64,000 bases of DNA from Paeniglutamicibacter gangotriensis Lz1y (GCF_000348945.1 NZ_AOCK01000003.1:372001-436000), one strand, 5' to 3'. Positions 8,284 through 17,073 are shown, counted from the first letter of the stretch. The notes: generated by a model not told the origin, from the letters alone. A program made the numbers and translations.

Positions 8284-8685
8284 TTGTCCAGCTTAACTAA
8301 TAGGTACGGTTCGCCCAAGCGAGGTCTCTCCAAGCGAACACGTTTGATGTTGATCATCGGAGCCCTAGGCTTGTCGATGGTTGCCGCTTTCTATCTGGCG
8401 ATGGCCAACCATTCGAGTGTGCAGTTCAGCGACAACTCCTTCGAGGTTCTCTCCAACACCCAATCCACTGCCATCGTCGACATCACCAAGAATGCCGAAG
8501 ACACCGTGCAATGCGAGGTGCGAGCCATGAACGAGTCCTATGCCATCGTGGGCTGGAAGACCCTGATTGTCGGCCCGTCCGAGGGCAAGGGCTCCACGAC
8601 CCAGCGTCACAACGTGAACTTGCGCACCGAGGCCCTTGCGACCACTGTTGGCATCGAGGAATGTCGGGTCCTCAAGGTCTCCTGA
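8284..8685 (+). CDS. DUF4307 membrane-anchored protein
   Basis: A 133-residue protein with a basic N-terminus, one transmembrane helix (LIIGALGLSMVAAFYLAM) and an extracytoplasmic domain with two Cys residues (VQCEVRA and IEECRV), matching the actinobacterial DUF4307 family. It starts with TTG at 8284, supported by a GAGG site 6 bases before. It sits divergently to mca and ahead of greA, the conserved family neighbourhood. Function is unknown; topology predicts a small exported domain tethered to the membrane. Confidence 0.82.
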   Translation: MSSLTNRYGSPKRGLSKRTRLMLIIGALGLSMVAAFYLAMANHSSVQFSDNSFEVLSNTQSTAIVDITKNAEDTVQCEVRAMNESYAIVGWKTLIVGPSEGKGSTTQRHNVNLRTEALATTVGIEECRVLKVS

Positions 8686-8812
8686 GCACTTCGTGAGCCT
8701 TGTAAGGTTTCACTGCGATTTATGAAGTCGTAGCGACGCGCCACTACGCCAAAAGCTCAACCCCTTGGGCAAATAGCCCAATGGCGGCTAATATCTTTCT
8801 AATACGTTATTG

Positions 8813-8860
8813 CCCCGCTGCAGACCGTGACGGACAAAGTTCATCACAGGCTGTGCGGGG
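8813..8860 (+). promoter_or_regulatory. Hairpin in the greA leader, possible attenuator
   Basis: CCCCGC at 8813-8818 plus adjoining bases pairs with CTGTGCGGGG at 8851-8860 (10 bp with one bulge), followed by TCTTTGCTT. It lies about 100 bp before the greA start, after a TAATAC (8800-8805) that could be a -10. The geometry resembles a weak intrinsic terminator in a 5' leader. Regulation is inferred only. Confidence 0.35.
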
Positions 8861-8958
8861 TCTTTGCTTGCTAGATGTTCATCGCATCATCGAGCGAGAC
8901 CGTCTCGGCATGTTGTTCCCCCAGGGGGTAACGGCCCTGATTACACAAGGAGTACCCC

Positions 8959-9453
8959 GTGACCACGACCAATCACGAACCAGTTGTTTGGCTGACCCAG
9001 GAAGCCTACGACCGTCTGGCTGGCGAGCTTGAGCACCTTTCGGGCCCTGGCCGTGCCGAGATCGTTGACCGCATTGAGCAGGCACGTTCCGAGGGCGACC
9101 TCAAGGAGAACGGTGGCTACCACGCCGCCAAGGAAGAGCAGGGCAAGGCCGAGGCGCGTATTTCGTACCTCAAGGACCTCCTGCGCCGTGCACACGTGGG
9201 CGAGGCTCCTGCCGACGATGGAATCGTCGAGCCGGGCATGCTGGTCGAAGCCATCATCGCTGGCGACAAGACCACTTTCCTCTTCGGCAGCCGCGAAGTC
9301 GCCGGAGATTCGGATCTGGAAGTTTACTCGGAGAAGTCCCCGATCGGCACGGCAGTCCACGGCGCCAAGGCCGGAGACACCCTCAGCTACACCGCGCCGA
9401 ACGGCAAGGAAATCAGCGTCAAGCTCGTTTCCTGCAAGCCTTACAGCGTCTAG
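8959..9453 (+). CDS. greA: Transcription elongation factor GreA
   Basis: GreA rescues backtracked RNA polymerase by inserting its coiled coil into the secondary channel and stimulating transcript cleavage. The 164-residue product has the N-terminal coiled coil with the acidic tip (EIVDRIEQARSEGDLKENGG, the family's conserved D-L-K-E-N motif) and the C-terminal FKBP-like domain (EVYSEKSPIGTAVHGAKAGD). It starts at GTG 8959 with an AAGGAG site 6 bases upstream. It is monocistronic, with DUF4307 upstream on the same strand and a convergent ilvA downstream, separated by two hairpins. Confidence 0.96.
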   Translation: MTTTNHEPVVWLTQEAYDRLAGELEHLSGPGRAEIVDRIEQARSEGDLKENGGYHAAKEEQGKAEARISYLKDLLRRAHVGEAPADDGIVEPGMLVEAIIAGDKTTFLFGSREVAGDSDLEVYSEKSPIGTAVHGAKAGDTLSYTAPNGKEISVKLVSCKPYSV

Positions 9454-9457
9454 CATT

Positions 9458-9485
9458 TTTGCCCCGCACCTTGGTGCGCGGCAAA
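9458..9485. terminator. Hairpin directly after greA
   Basis: A 13-bp stem (9458-9470 with 9473-9485) with one mismatch and a 2-base loop starts 5 bases after the greA stop. The arms begin TTTGCC and end GGCAAA, so both strands have a short T-run. A second, stronger hairpin follows at 9580-9633. Confidence 0.6.
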
Positions 9486-9579
9486 TGCTCCTCATGGCCG
9501 CCCGCTCCCCCACCGTTTCTGGTGGCGGCGCCGGCGGCCATCAGTCTTTCTGCGCCCGAGCGGATCCACCGGGACAAGA

Positions 9580-9633
9580 TAATGGCCCTCGTTCCCGTCA
9601 CGCTGCAAGCATGTAAGGGAACGAGGGCCATTA
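9580..9633. terminator. Perfect 17-bp stem between convergent greA and ilvA
   Basis: 9580-9596 (TAATGGCCCTCGTTCCC) is perfectly complementary to 9617-9633, with a 20-base loop. It lies between convergent genes, just beyond the ilvA stop, and probably ends transcription from both sides. There is no long U-tract. Confidence 0.75.
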
Positions 9634-9649
9634 CGTCGGCCCGAGGAAA

Positions 9650-10900
9650 TCAGCCCATGATCATGGGCTGGAAGCCTTCGGCACGCAAATTGTTCAGCAC
9701 CATCTCCGAGTGGGCGTGGCCCTTGGTCTCCATGTCGATGGTGATCGCCACGTCCCCCATGGACAACGATCCACCCACACGGGTGTGGTCCAGGCGGGTC
9801 ACATTGGCATCGGATTCGGCGATCACCCGTGAGATCGTCGCCAGCTCGCCGGGACGGTCATCAAGCATCATCCGCACGGTGAGGTAGCGGCCGGCCGCCG
9901 AGAGGCCACGCTGGATGACCTTGAGCATCAGTAGCGGGTCGATGTTTCCTCCGGAGAGCACCACCACCGTCTTTGCCGGGTTCAGACCCAGTTCTTCGAG
10001 CTTGCCTTCGAGCAGCGCGGCGACACCGACAGCTCCGGCAGGTTCGACCACGAGCTTGGAACGTTCCATCAGGAAGACCAGCGCGCGTGCCAGTCCATCC
10101 TCGGAGACCGTGACCACTTCGTCAACAAGCTCCCGGATGATTTGGAACGGCAGCTGGCCGGGGCGTCCCACGGCGATGCCATCGGCGATGGTGCGCACGG
10201 TGTCTAGCGGCACCAAGGCATCAGCAGCGAGAGAGGGAGGGTAGGCCGCGGCGTTCTCGGCCTGCACTCCGATGATCTTGATATCGCGGCCCAGCTCCTT
10301 GGCACGGGATTTGATGGCCACAGCAACCCCTGCCAGCAGGCCGCCGCCGCCCACACCCATCAGTACGGCGTCGACGTCAGGAAGCTGCTCCAGGATCTCC
10401 AACCCAATGGTGCCTTGCCCGGCAATGATGTCGGGGTTGTCGAAGGGGTGCACGAACACCGCACCGGTTGCGGTGGCGTAGCGTTCGGCCTCCGCCAGCG
10501 CTTCGTCAACATTGTGTCCGTGCAGGATGACCTCGGCCCCGTGGTCGCGGGTGGCCGTGAGCTTGGGCAGCGCCACACCTAAGGGCATGTAGATACGCGC
10601 CTGGATGCCCAGCCGCCGTGCCGCCTGGGCTACGCCCTGGGCATGGTTTCCGGCCGAAGCTGCGACGACGCCGCGGGCACGCTCCTCCATGGTCAGTTTG
10701 GCCATGCGCACATACGCACCGCGGACCTTGAAGGAACCGGCACGCTGCAGGTTCTCGCACTTCAGGTAGACCTCGGAACCAATGTCCAACGACAGCGCGC
10801 GGGAGTGCTCCATCGGCGTGCGGACGGCCACGCCCTCTAGCAGGTCACGGGCCGCTTCGATGTCGGACAGGATCACCGGGAGTTGAGTCTTCTGGATCAT
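9650..10900 (-). CDS. ilvA: Threonine ammonia-lyase (threonine dehydratase)
   Basis: A PLP enzyme converting threonine to 2-oxobutanoate and ammonia, the first step of isoleucine synthesis, or catabolism. The 416-residue product has a fold-type II PLP core: LKCENLQRAGSFKVRGAY with the Schiff-base Lys58, a VGGGGLLAGVA glycine loop for the phosphate, and LSGGNIDP near the core's end. A single C-terminal ACT domain follows (VRMMLDDRPGELATISRVIA to the end), the short-form architecture. Long E. coli-type IlvA has two regulatory repeats, so feedback control here may differ. No ilv neighbours; monocistronic. The ATG at 10900 has an AGAGG-like site upstream. Confidence 0.92.
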   Translation of the reverse strand: MIQKTQLPVILSDIEAARDLLEGVAVRTPMEHSRALSLDIGSEVYLKCENLQRAGSFKVRGAYVRMAKLTMEERARGVVAASAGNHAQGVAQAARRLGIQARIYMPLGVALPKLTATRDHGAEVILHGHNVDEALAEAERYATATGAVFVHPFDNPDIIAGQGTIGLEILEQLPDVDAVLMGVGGGGLLAGVAVAIKSRAKELGRDIKIIGVQAENAAAYPPSLAADALVPLDTVRTIADGIAVGRPGQLPFQIIRELVDEVVTVSEDGLARALVFLMERSKLVVEPAGAVGVAALLEGKLEELGLNPAKTVVVLSGGNIDPLLMLKVIQRGLSAAGRYLTVRMMLDDRPGELATISRVIAESDANVTRLDHTRVGGSLSMGDVAITIDMETKGHAHSEMVLNNLRAEGFQPMIMG

Positions 10901-11005
10901 GGGAGAGGCTTTCTTCTCGGCGTGGTCTCACGCGGGTGCAATCTAGGGATTGAAGCATTCGATGGCCGGACCTTGGACCGGGGATGACCGGTGCGTTGGT
11001 GCGGA

Positions 11006-12322
11006 TCAGGAACCTGGGTCTGGTTCTTCTCCGTCAAGGTCGGCGGGAGCCGGTTCCGCGATGCGGCCCGGCTTGGTAATTCGTGGGCCGCTGGCGGCCG
11101 CAAGTTCAGGGGTGCCGGGGTCAAAGAGCGGATCATTTTCCCAGCTGCGGTCGGCAATGTACTTGACCACGGTATTGGACACGGCCAAGACGGGGACGGC
11201 GAACAGCGCGCCGGGGATGCCGCCGACAAGGGAGCCGCCGGTTACTGCCATGACCACTGCCAAGGGGTGCAGGCTGACTGCCTTGCCCATGACCAGTGGT
11301 TGCAGGATATGGGATTCTGCCTGCTGGACGAACAAGACCACCAACATCATGATCAAGGCGTTGACCCAGCCATTGGCCACCAGTGCCAACAGGATCGCTA
11401 CTGCCCCGGTGACCAGCGCGCCGACCACAGGAATGAAGGATCCGATGAACACCAGGACACCCAGTGGTAAGGCTAGGGGCACGCCGAGGATCAGCGCGCC
11501 CACTCCGATGCCCACCGCGTCGATGAAAGCGACAAAGAGCTGGACGCGCACGTAGGACACCATCGAGCCCCAGCCACGATGCCCGGCGCCGTGCGCTGCG
11601 GCGCGCGCCCTGCGCGGCAGCAGGTTGATGAAGAAGCGTCCGATCCGTGGCCCATCAAGCAGCAGGAAGATCAGGGAGAAAAGCACCAGCAGCAACCCCG
11701 CCACCAGATGGCCAAGCGTGCTGCCCCAGGACAGTGCACCCGAGAGGATCGATGAGGAGTTGTTCTTGAGCTGGTTCAGGGCGTCTTGGAAGAGCCTGTC
11801 CAGGTCTTGGTTGCTCAGCCCGAGGGGGCCGGTGGCGAGCCAGCGCTGGATCTGGCTGACTCCGGTCAGGGCTTGGGCCCAGAGCGACGCGAATCCCGTG
11901 GCCAAACGCTGGCCAACGATCGATAGTCCCCCAACAAGCAGGCCCAGGAAACCAATCATGGTCACTCCCACGGCAAGACCCTTGTGGAAGCGCAAGGCAC
12001 GGACCATGAACGTGACCAGTGGGCTGAGCAGCCCAGCCAGCAGCGCCGCGATCGCCAGGGAAATCGCCAACAGCGCGACATGCGAGAGAAGCCATACGAT
12101 GATGCCGACGGCCAGCACGATGACGATCAGACGCCAAGACCAGGACGCGGCAATTCGGACTCCGTAGGGCAGGTCCTCAGCCGCGGCATGTTCGGTGTAG
12201 GCACTTGCTGGAGGTTCTTGCGCAGGTGCCCCTAACGCAAGGCGCTGTTTGGCAGCCTGGGCACTTTCCTGCATGGCTTCGGTGGCCTCGGCAAGGCGCC
12301 TGAGGGCCCGTGGCAGCTTCAT
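11006..12322 (-). CDS. AI-2E family transporter (UPF0118 permease)
   Basis: A 438-residue polytopic protein of the AI-2 exporter family (PF01594). It shows paired N-terminal helices, a long amphipathic middle region (LATGFASLWAQALTGVSQI and onward), and the conserved C-terminal block GVPLALPLGVLVFIGSFIPV, then GAVAILLALVANG and LVMGKAVSLHPLAVV. Members have been linked to AI-2 export or to Na+/H+ antiport, so the substrate is open. The start is placed at ATG 12322, with an AGGGAG site 9 bases before; the extra 48 codons upstream are low-quality sequence. The C-terminus is acidic and cytoplasmic. A strong terminator separates it from the upstream Bax-inhibitor gene. Confidence 0.87.
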   Translation of the reverse strand: MKLPRALRRLAEATEAMQESAQAAKQRLALGAPAQEPPASAYTEHAAAEDLPYGVRIAASWSWRLIVIVLAVGIIVWLLSHVALLAISLAIAALLAGLLSPLVTFMVRALRFHKGLAVGVTMIGFLGLLVGGLSIVGQRLATGFASLWAQALTGVSQIQRWLATGPLGLSNQDLDRLFQDALNQLKNNSSSILSGALSWGSTLGHLVAGLLLVLFSLIFLLLDGPRIGRFFINLLPRRARAAAHGAGHRGWGSMVSYVRVQLFVAFIDAVGIGVGALILGVPLALPLGVLVFIGSFIPVVGALVTGAVAILLALVANGWVNALIMMLVVLFVQQAESHILQPLVMGKAVSLHPLAVVMAVTGGSLVGGIPGALFAVPVLAVSNTVVKYIADRSWENDPLFDPGTPELAAASGPRITKPGRIAEPAPADLDGEEPDPGS

Positions 12323-12466
12323 GCGCCGACTCCCTGCGGAAGGGGGAGATATTGCGCGCCGTTGCGCGCCGCTATCCCGCTCGCACATTTGGTGCCTGTC
12401 AATGCCATAAACATACGCTATCCCTTGAAAGATGCACGCGCGGCATAGATGACGCACATATTGCAC

Positions 12467-12509
12467 AAAAAACGCGGGGCGGTACCCATATCATGGGTAC
12501 CGCCCCGCG
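12467..12509 (-). terminator. Intrinsic terminator of the Bax-inhibitor gene
   Basis: A perfect 15-bp GC-rich stem (12473-12487 with 12495-12509, 7-base loop) followed on the minus strand by a run of six T (A-run at 12467-12472). This is a textbook rho-independent terminator, 18 bases past the stop of the gene ending at 12527. Confidence 0.9.
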
Positions 12510-12526
12510 GTGATACAGCAGATTGA

Positions 12527-13339
12527 CTAGTCGTCGCCACGCAGGATGGCCAAAATGCGCAGAATCTCGACGTAGAGCCAGATCAACGTCACGGTCAGGC
12601 CGAAGGCGGCCGACCAGGCCATCTTGGCTGGGGCTCCCTGGCGGACGCCCTCGGTGATGTTCGTGAAGTCCAGAACCAGTGCGTAGGTGGCCAGCAAGAC
12701 CGCCAGCACGCCGATTCCTAGCCCCAGCAGGCCGCTGCGCATGCCGAACATGCCGTCGATGGTGCCGGTCATCATCAGCACGAAGTTCAGCAGCGAGAAG
12801 ACGCCGTAGCCGATCATTGCGATGAAGAACATGCGGGTCATCTTGGGGGTGGCGCGGTATTTACCGGAACGGTAGAGCACCAGAGTCACGGCGAAGACCG
12901 AGAAGGTCGCCAAGACCGCCTGTACGGCGATTCCTGGGTACATGTTTTCAAAGAAGCCGGACAGTCCGCCGAGGAAGATGCCTTCGAACCCTGCGTACAG
13001 CATGATCAGCACCGGCGAAGGCTGGCGCTTGAAGGCATTAACCAGACCAAGGACCAAGCCGACTATTGCGCCGACGAGCATCAGGCCCGGCAGCGTCCAG
13101 CCGATGGCTGCGCCAATGAGAACTAGGCCGAGGGTCACCATCGTCTTGTTGATGACATCGCCGTAGGTCATGCGGCCGGTTTGCTGCGGCGATGCGGACG
13201 GCTGCGAATACATGTCCTGCAAGGCCTGCGAGCTCATCGGTTGAGCATAAGTCGTGGACGCGCCACCCGTTGCGCCGGCCGCACGGGTCTGCTCGCGGTA
13301 ATTCTTGGAATTGAAGACCGGGTTTCCGCCCAGGGCCAT
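12527..13339 (-). CDS. Bax inhibitor-1 / YccA family membrane protein
   Basis: A 270-residue protein with a soluble N-terminus (LGGNPVFNSKNYREQTRAAG, then Gln/Ser/Ala-rich) and seven hydrophobic helices, matching the actinobacterial Bax-inhibitor-1/YccA-like (YetJ-type) family. Members are thought to be pH-sensitive calcium leak channels or to interact with FtsH; the precise role here is unknown. The ATG at 13339 has an excellent GAGGAG site 7 bases upstream; a longer open frame to 13387 lacks one. Monocistronic, ended by the terminator at 12467-12509. The DNA upstream is shared with the divergent liv operon. Confidence 0.9.
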   Translation of the reverse strand: MALGGNPVFNSKNYREQTRAAGATGGASTTYAQPMSSQALQDMYSQPSASPQQTGRMTYGDVINKTMVTLGLVLIGAAIGWTLPGLMLVGAIVGLVLGLVNAFKRQPSPVLIMLYAGFEGIFLGGLSGFFENMYPGIAVQAVLATFSVFAVTLVLYRSGKYRATPKMTRMFFIAMIGYGVFSLLNFVLMMTGTIDGMFGMRSGLLGLGIGVLAVLLATYALVLDFTNITEGVRQGAPAKMAWSAAFGLTVTLIWLYVEILRILAILRGDD

Positions 13340-13715
13340 ATGTTTCTCCTCGGTAGGGTTGTCAGTTAATAGCCTACGTTGGTTCAACGCACGAAGCGGA
13401 CCAAAAAATCCCTAAAACAGCACCTTTCTTAGGAATAAACAAACAGTTCACTGCTTTGGCCCCGCGCATCTCTGGATAATGGCGCCGCTCCCTGCATCAG
13501 CACTGCCGCCCCCGACCCACTTTTCACTACGAATGCCTCGGCCAGCAACGGCGGGCCTTGACCGGAACGTTACGTAAATCGGCAATCACGTGGCCCACTA
13601 CATGTTTCTTTCAGCGTTCTTGGCATTACGATTGGCAACAAAGGTGACATGGGCCACATAAAATCCGGTTGGCCATTGTGTCCATGGGGCGGACAACGAC
13701 GAAAGGGCTTACATC
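13340..13715. other. Divergent intergenic region between Bax-inhibitor gene and liv operon
   Basis: This 376-bp stretch has no plausible coding frame. It is AT-rich near the Bax-inhibitor side and must hold promoters in both directions. TTGACC at 13558-13563 could be a -35 for the liv operon. A 17-bp motif at 13564-13580 recurs before livK. Repeated GGCC-containing elements (TGGCCCAC at 13591, GGGCCACAT at about 13651, TTGGCCATT at about 13670) add to the regulatory look. Confidence 0.5.
13564..13580 (+). promoter_or_regulatory. 17-bp motif shared with the livK promoter (copy 1)
   Basis: GGAACGTTACGTAAATC, containing the palindrome TTACGTAA. The same motif with one change occurs at 19279-19295 ahead of livK. 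Here it lies directly after a TTGACC -35-like hexamer and 135 bp before livH. Likely an operator for a common regulator of the two liv transcripts; inferred. Confidence 0.45.
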
Positions 13716-15041
13716 GTGCTTCGTCAAGCCAGATCGGCAGCTGGGAAGTTCGTGGTCGTCCTGGGAATCTTCGTGGGTGCTTTATTCGCCGCGACACTCG
13801 CTCCGTCTGCTGCGGCAGCCTCACCCAACCCCTCCTTCCAAGTGCACGCCCCCATGCAACAGCAGGAGTTCTCCATTCGTGGAACCCTGCGTGACGGTAG
13901 CGACCCCGTGCCCGAGGTCCGCATCGTCGCCACCTCAAGCACGGGCTTCAGCGCGGAGGTCACCACCGACGCCAACGGCAGGTGGGTCATTGTGGTTCCC
14001 GAAAAAGGAACCTACGAGGTGTTGCTGGATGTGGCCACCCTGCCCGAGGGAAAGCCCCTTGCCGAAGGCGAAGCAAATCCGCGCATCGTGGAATTCGGAA
14101 CGTCCTCGAACATGGGTGTCATCTTCAAGGTCGGAGAGAATGCGGCCGTCGCAACAACTTCCTTCGGTGCGGTTCTCGCCGAGCGCGTGGTTGCAGGCCT
14201 GAGCTTCGGGCTGCTGCTGGCCCTCACTGCCGTCGGGCTATCGCTTGTTTTCGGCACCACCGGCCTGACCAACTTCGCCCACGGTGAGATGGTGACTTTC
14301 GGAGCGGTTGCGGCATTCGGCCTCGCCGCCATCGGCTTACCGCTTTGGGTCGCCATCGCGGGCGCCATCCTGCTCGGCGGCGTCCTGGGCTGGGTGCAGG
14401 ACTGGGGATTGTGGCGCCCGTTGCGGCACCGGGGCTCAGCACTGGTCCCGATGATGATTGTCTCGATCGGCTTGGCGTTGGCCATGCGCTACATCATCTT
14501 GTTCTTCTTCGGCGGAACCACCGAGCAGCTGCCGTCGGCGCAAAGCCCGCTGCTGAAGGTCGTCGGGGTCACGATTTCGCGCAACACCTTGATCTCGCTG
14601 GTGGTATCACTGGTGGTCATTGTCGTGGTGGCGTTGCTGCTGCTCAAGACGCGGTTTGGCAAGGCAACCCGCGCCGTGGCCGATAACCCGGCACTGGCCG
14701 CGGCGTCAGGTATCGATGTCGACCAGGTCATCCGGATGGTCTGGGTCGTCGGAAGCATGCTTGCCGCCCTCGGCGGGATCCTCTGGGCCTATTACCGACC
14801 TGGCGTCACCTTCAACATGGGCCAACAGATCCTGCTGATGATCTTTGCCGGGGTCACCCTCGGCGGTCTCGGCACGGTCTTCGGTGCGCTCCTCGGCTCG
14901 GTACTCGTTGGGCTGATGGTCGAGGTCTCCACCATCTGGCTGGAGGCCGACCTCAAGTACGTCGGCGCATTGGCCGTCATGATCCTGGTGCTGCTGTTCA
15001 GGCCCCAAGGGCTCCTTGGACGCGGCGAGCGTGTGGGTTAG
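13716..15041 (+). CDS. livH: LIV-type ABC permease with exported N-terminal domain
   Basis: Inner-membrane permease of a branched-chain amino acid (HAAT-family) importer. From about residue 145 it is a standard LivH: about eight helices with GLSLVFGTTGLTNFAHGEM and the EAA-like ANPAL/DNPALAAASGID loop, ending LLFRPQGLLG. Unusually, the first 140 or so residues form a signal-peptide-like helix (FVVVLGIFVGALFAATLAPS, then AAAASPN) and a beta-rich extracytoplasmic domain (FSIRGTLRDGSDPVPEVRIV, FSAEVTTDANGRWVIVV) resembling a carboxypeptidase-regulatory-like fold. Ordinary LivH has about 290-310 residues; this has 441. UrtB urea permeases also carry N-terminal extensions, so the substrate is not certain. 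GTG start at 13716 with GAAAGG upstream. First gene of livHMGF. Confidence 0.88.
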   Translation: MLRQARSAAGKFVVVLGIFVGALFAATLAPSAAAASPNPSFQVHAPMQQQEFSIRGTLRDGSDPVPEVRIVATSSTGFSAEVTTDANGRWVIVVPEKGTYEVLLDVATLPEGKPLAEGEANPRIVEFGTSSNMGVIFKVGENAAVATTSFGAVLAERVVAGLSFGLLLALTAVGLSLVFGTTGLTNFAHGEMVTFGAVAAFGLAAIGLPLWVAIAGAILLGGVLGWVQDWGLWRPLRHRGSALVPMMIVSIGLALAMRYIILFFFGGTTEQLPSAQSPLLKVVGVTISRNTLISLVVSLVVIVVVALLLLKTRFGKATRAVADNPALAAASGIDVDQVIRMVWVVGSMLAALGGILWAYYRPGVTFNMGQQILLMIFAGVTLGGLGTVFGALLGSVLVGLMVEVSTIWLEADLKYVGALAVMILVLLFRPQGLLGRGERVG

Positions 15042-15055
15042 AGAGGAAACGGAAC

Positions 15056-16036
15056 ATGGACTTCGCAACGATCTTCACCAACGCGCTGACACAGATCATC
15101 AGCCCCATCACTGCATCGTACGCACTGGCCGCCCTGGGCTTGGCCGTGCACTTCGGTTATGCCGGGCTGCTGAACTTCGGCCAGGCCGGGTTCATGGCCG
15201 TCGGGGCTTATGGGTTTGCCATCTCCACGCTCACCTTCGGTGCGCCGTTGCCGCTGGCACTGCTCATGGCCATTGCCGCTTCCGTGCTTTTCGCACTGTT
15301 GCTGGGCATCCCGACACTTCGGCTGCGCGCGGACTACCTGGCGATCGTGACTATTGCTGCCGCGGAAATCGTCAGGTACATCGTCACCACCAACTCGTTG
15401 ACCGCCGTCACCGGGTCGGCCAACGGGCTGGCGACCTTTGAACGCGGCTTCTTTGCCCTCAATCCCATTCCGCCCGGTGACTACAGCGTTGGACAGTTGC
15501 GCTTCAATGAACGCAATCTCTGGATCACGATCATCGCGTGGGGCTTGGTGCTGGTGTGCGCGCTGGCGGTGTGGGGGCTCATGCGCAGCCCCTGGGGCCG
15601 GGTCCTGAAGGGAATCCGCGAGGACGAAAATGCCGTGCAGTCGCTGGGGAAGAACATCTTTGTGTACAAGATGGAGGCGTTAGTGATCGGTGGGATATTC
15701 GGTTCTCTGGCCGGCATCCTTTTCACTCTTCCCACCGGCGCCGTCCAACCAGCCAACTACGGATCCGAACTCACGTTTTTCCTTTGGACGGCGTTGCTGC
15801 TCGGCGGCATGGCCACGGTCTTCGGCTCGGTCCTCGGAGCGATGATTTTCTGGGTGGTGCTCTCCCTGACCCAGGGCATCCTCCTGGGGCTCATCGATGC
15901 GGGCGTCATCACCTTCCTGACCAGCATCCAGGCGGGCCAGCTGCGCTACATCCTCGTCGGGGTCGCGTTGATGCTGTTGATGATTTTCCGTCCCCAAGGG
16001 ATCCTGGGCAACAAGAAGGAGCTGGCATTCTCATGA
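15056..16036 (+). CDS. livM: Branched-chain amino acid ABC permease LivM
   Basis: Second permease subunit, 326 residues with about eight helices. It has the LivM signature GYAGLLNFGQAGFMAVGAY, the coupling loop GRVLKGIREDENAVQSLGKN for contact with the ATPases, and MIFRPQGILG at the end. It pairs with LivH to form the channel. The ATG at 15056 has a GAGAGGAAA site 6-9 bases upstream and begins 14 bp after livH. Its stop overlaps the livG start (ATGA), so translation is coupled. Confidence 0.93.
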   Translation: MDFATIFTNALTQIISPITASYALAALGLAVHFGYAGLLNFGQAGFMAVGAYGFAISTLTFGAPLPLALLMAIAASVLFALLLGIPTLRLRADYLAIVTIAAAEIVRYIVTTNSLTAVTGSANGLATFERGFFALNPIPPGDYSVGQLRFNERNLWITIIAWGLVLVCALAVWGLMRSPWGRVLKGIREDENAVQSLGKNIFVYKMEALVIGGIFGSLAGILFTLPTGAVQPANYGSELTFFLWTALLLGGMATVFGSVLGAMIFWVVLSLTQGILLGLIDAGVITFLTSIQAGQLRYILVGVALMLLMIFRPQGILGNKKELAFS

Positions 16037-17073
16037 CTGATACATCCCGATTCGCCGACTCCCCCGCAGCGGGCACCTCCCCCGCCTCCGCCCCCGGAAA
16101 CCAGTACATGGACGATGCCCGGCCCATAGCCGTGGGCACTGCCGGGCCGGGCTGCGCGAAGCGCGACCCGATCATCGTGGCCGACGGTGTCCGCCGGACT
16201 TTTGGTGCGCTGAACGCCGTGGACGTGGAGCATGTGGAGATTCCGCGGCACAAGATCACGGCGCTGATCGGTCCGAACGGGGCGGGCAAGACAACCTTGT
16301 TCAACCTCCTCACCGGCTTCGACTCCCCAAATGCCGGCTCGTGGACCTTCGACGGCCACGATTTGGCGGGGGTCCAGCCGCACCGGGTGGCCTGCCTCGG
16401 CATGGTGCGGACTTTTCAGCTGACCAAGGTCATGGGCAAGCTGACGATCATCGAAAACATGCGGTTGGGCGGCCAGGACCACCCCGGCGAAAGCCTCTGG
16501 CGGTCCCTGCTCCCCTGGCTTTGGAAGCCCCGGGAGCAAGAACTCACGGCGATCGCCGATGAATTGTTGATCAAGTTCAAGCTGGCCGAAAAACGTGAGG
16601 AGTATGCTGCATCCCTCTCCGGCGGCCAACGCAAGCTCCTGGAAATGGCCCGTGCGCTCATGGCCGACCCGAAGCTGATCATGCTCGATGAGCCGATGGC
16701 CGGGGTGAACCCGGCGCTGACGCAATCGCTGCTTGACCACATCAAGAATCTCAAGGCCAGCGGAACCACCGTGCTGTTCGTGGAGCACGATATGCACGTG
16801 GTGCGGCACATTGCCGACTGGGTCATCGTCATGGCCGAGGGCCGTGTGGTGGCGGAGGGGCCACCCCGGGAAGTCATGAAGGATCCGGCCGTCATTGACG
16901 CGTACCTCGGTGCCCACCATGATGTGGACCTGGGAACGGCCGGGGGTACCGCGCAATTGGAGGATGCCCTGAGCGAAGACGAGGAATCGGTGATAGGCAC
17001 CGAAGACGCCGGCGAACTGCTTGCCCCTCGCGCCCCGGACACCACCGCTGACGAACCGGAGGTCAGACCATGA
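16033..17073 (+). CDS. livG: Branched-chain amino acid ABC ATPase LivG
   Basis: ATPase of the LIV importer, 346 residues. Walker A is GPNGAGKTT, the signature is LSGGQRKLLEMARAL, Walker B is LIMLDEPMAGVNP and the H-loop VEHDM. LivG-specific features include VRTFQLTKVMGKLTIIENM and the long insertion with RSLLPWLWKPREQE. It is longer than usual LivG (about 255) because of an N-terminal Ser/Pro/Ala-rich tail of about 45 residues and a C-terminal acidic tail of about 55 (EDALSEDEESVIGTEDAGEL). Both tails look disordered. ATGA overlaps on both sides (with livM and livF) mark a tight operon. Confidence 0.93.
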   Translation: MTDTSRFADSPAAGTSPASAPGNQYMDDARPIAVGTAGPGCAKRDPIIVADGVRRTFGALNAVDVEHVEIPRHKITALIGPNGAGKTTLFNLLTGFDSPNAGSWTFDGHDLAGVQPHRVACLGMVRTFQLTKVMGKLTIIENMRLGGQDHPGESLWRSLLPWLWKPREQELTAIADELLIKFKLAEKREEYAASLSGGQRKLLEMARALMADPKLIMLDEPMAGVNPALTQSLLDHIKNLKASGTTVLFVEHDMHVVRHIADWVIVMAEGRVVAEGPPREVMKDPAVIDAYLGAHHDVDLGTAGGTAQLEDALSEDEESVIGTEDAGELLAPRAPDTTADEPEVRP

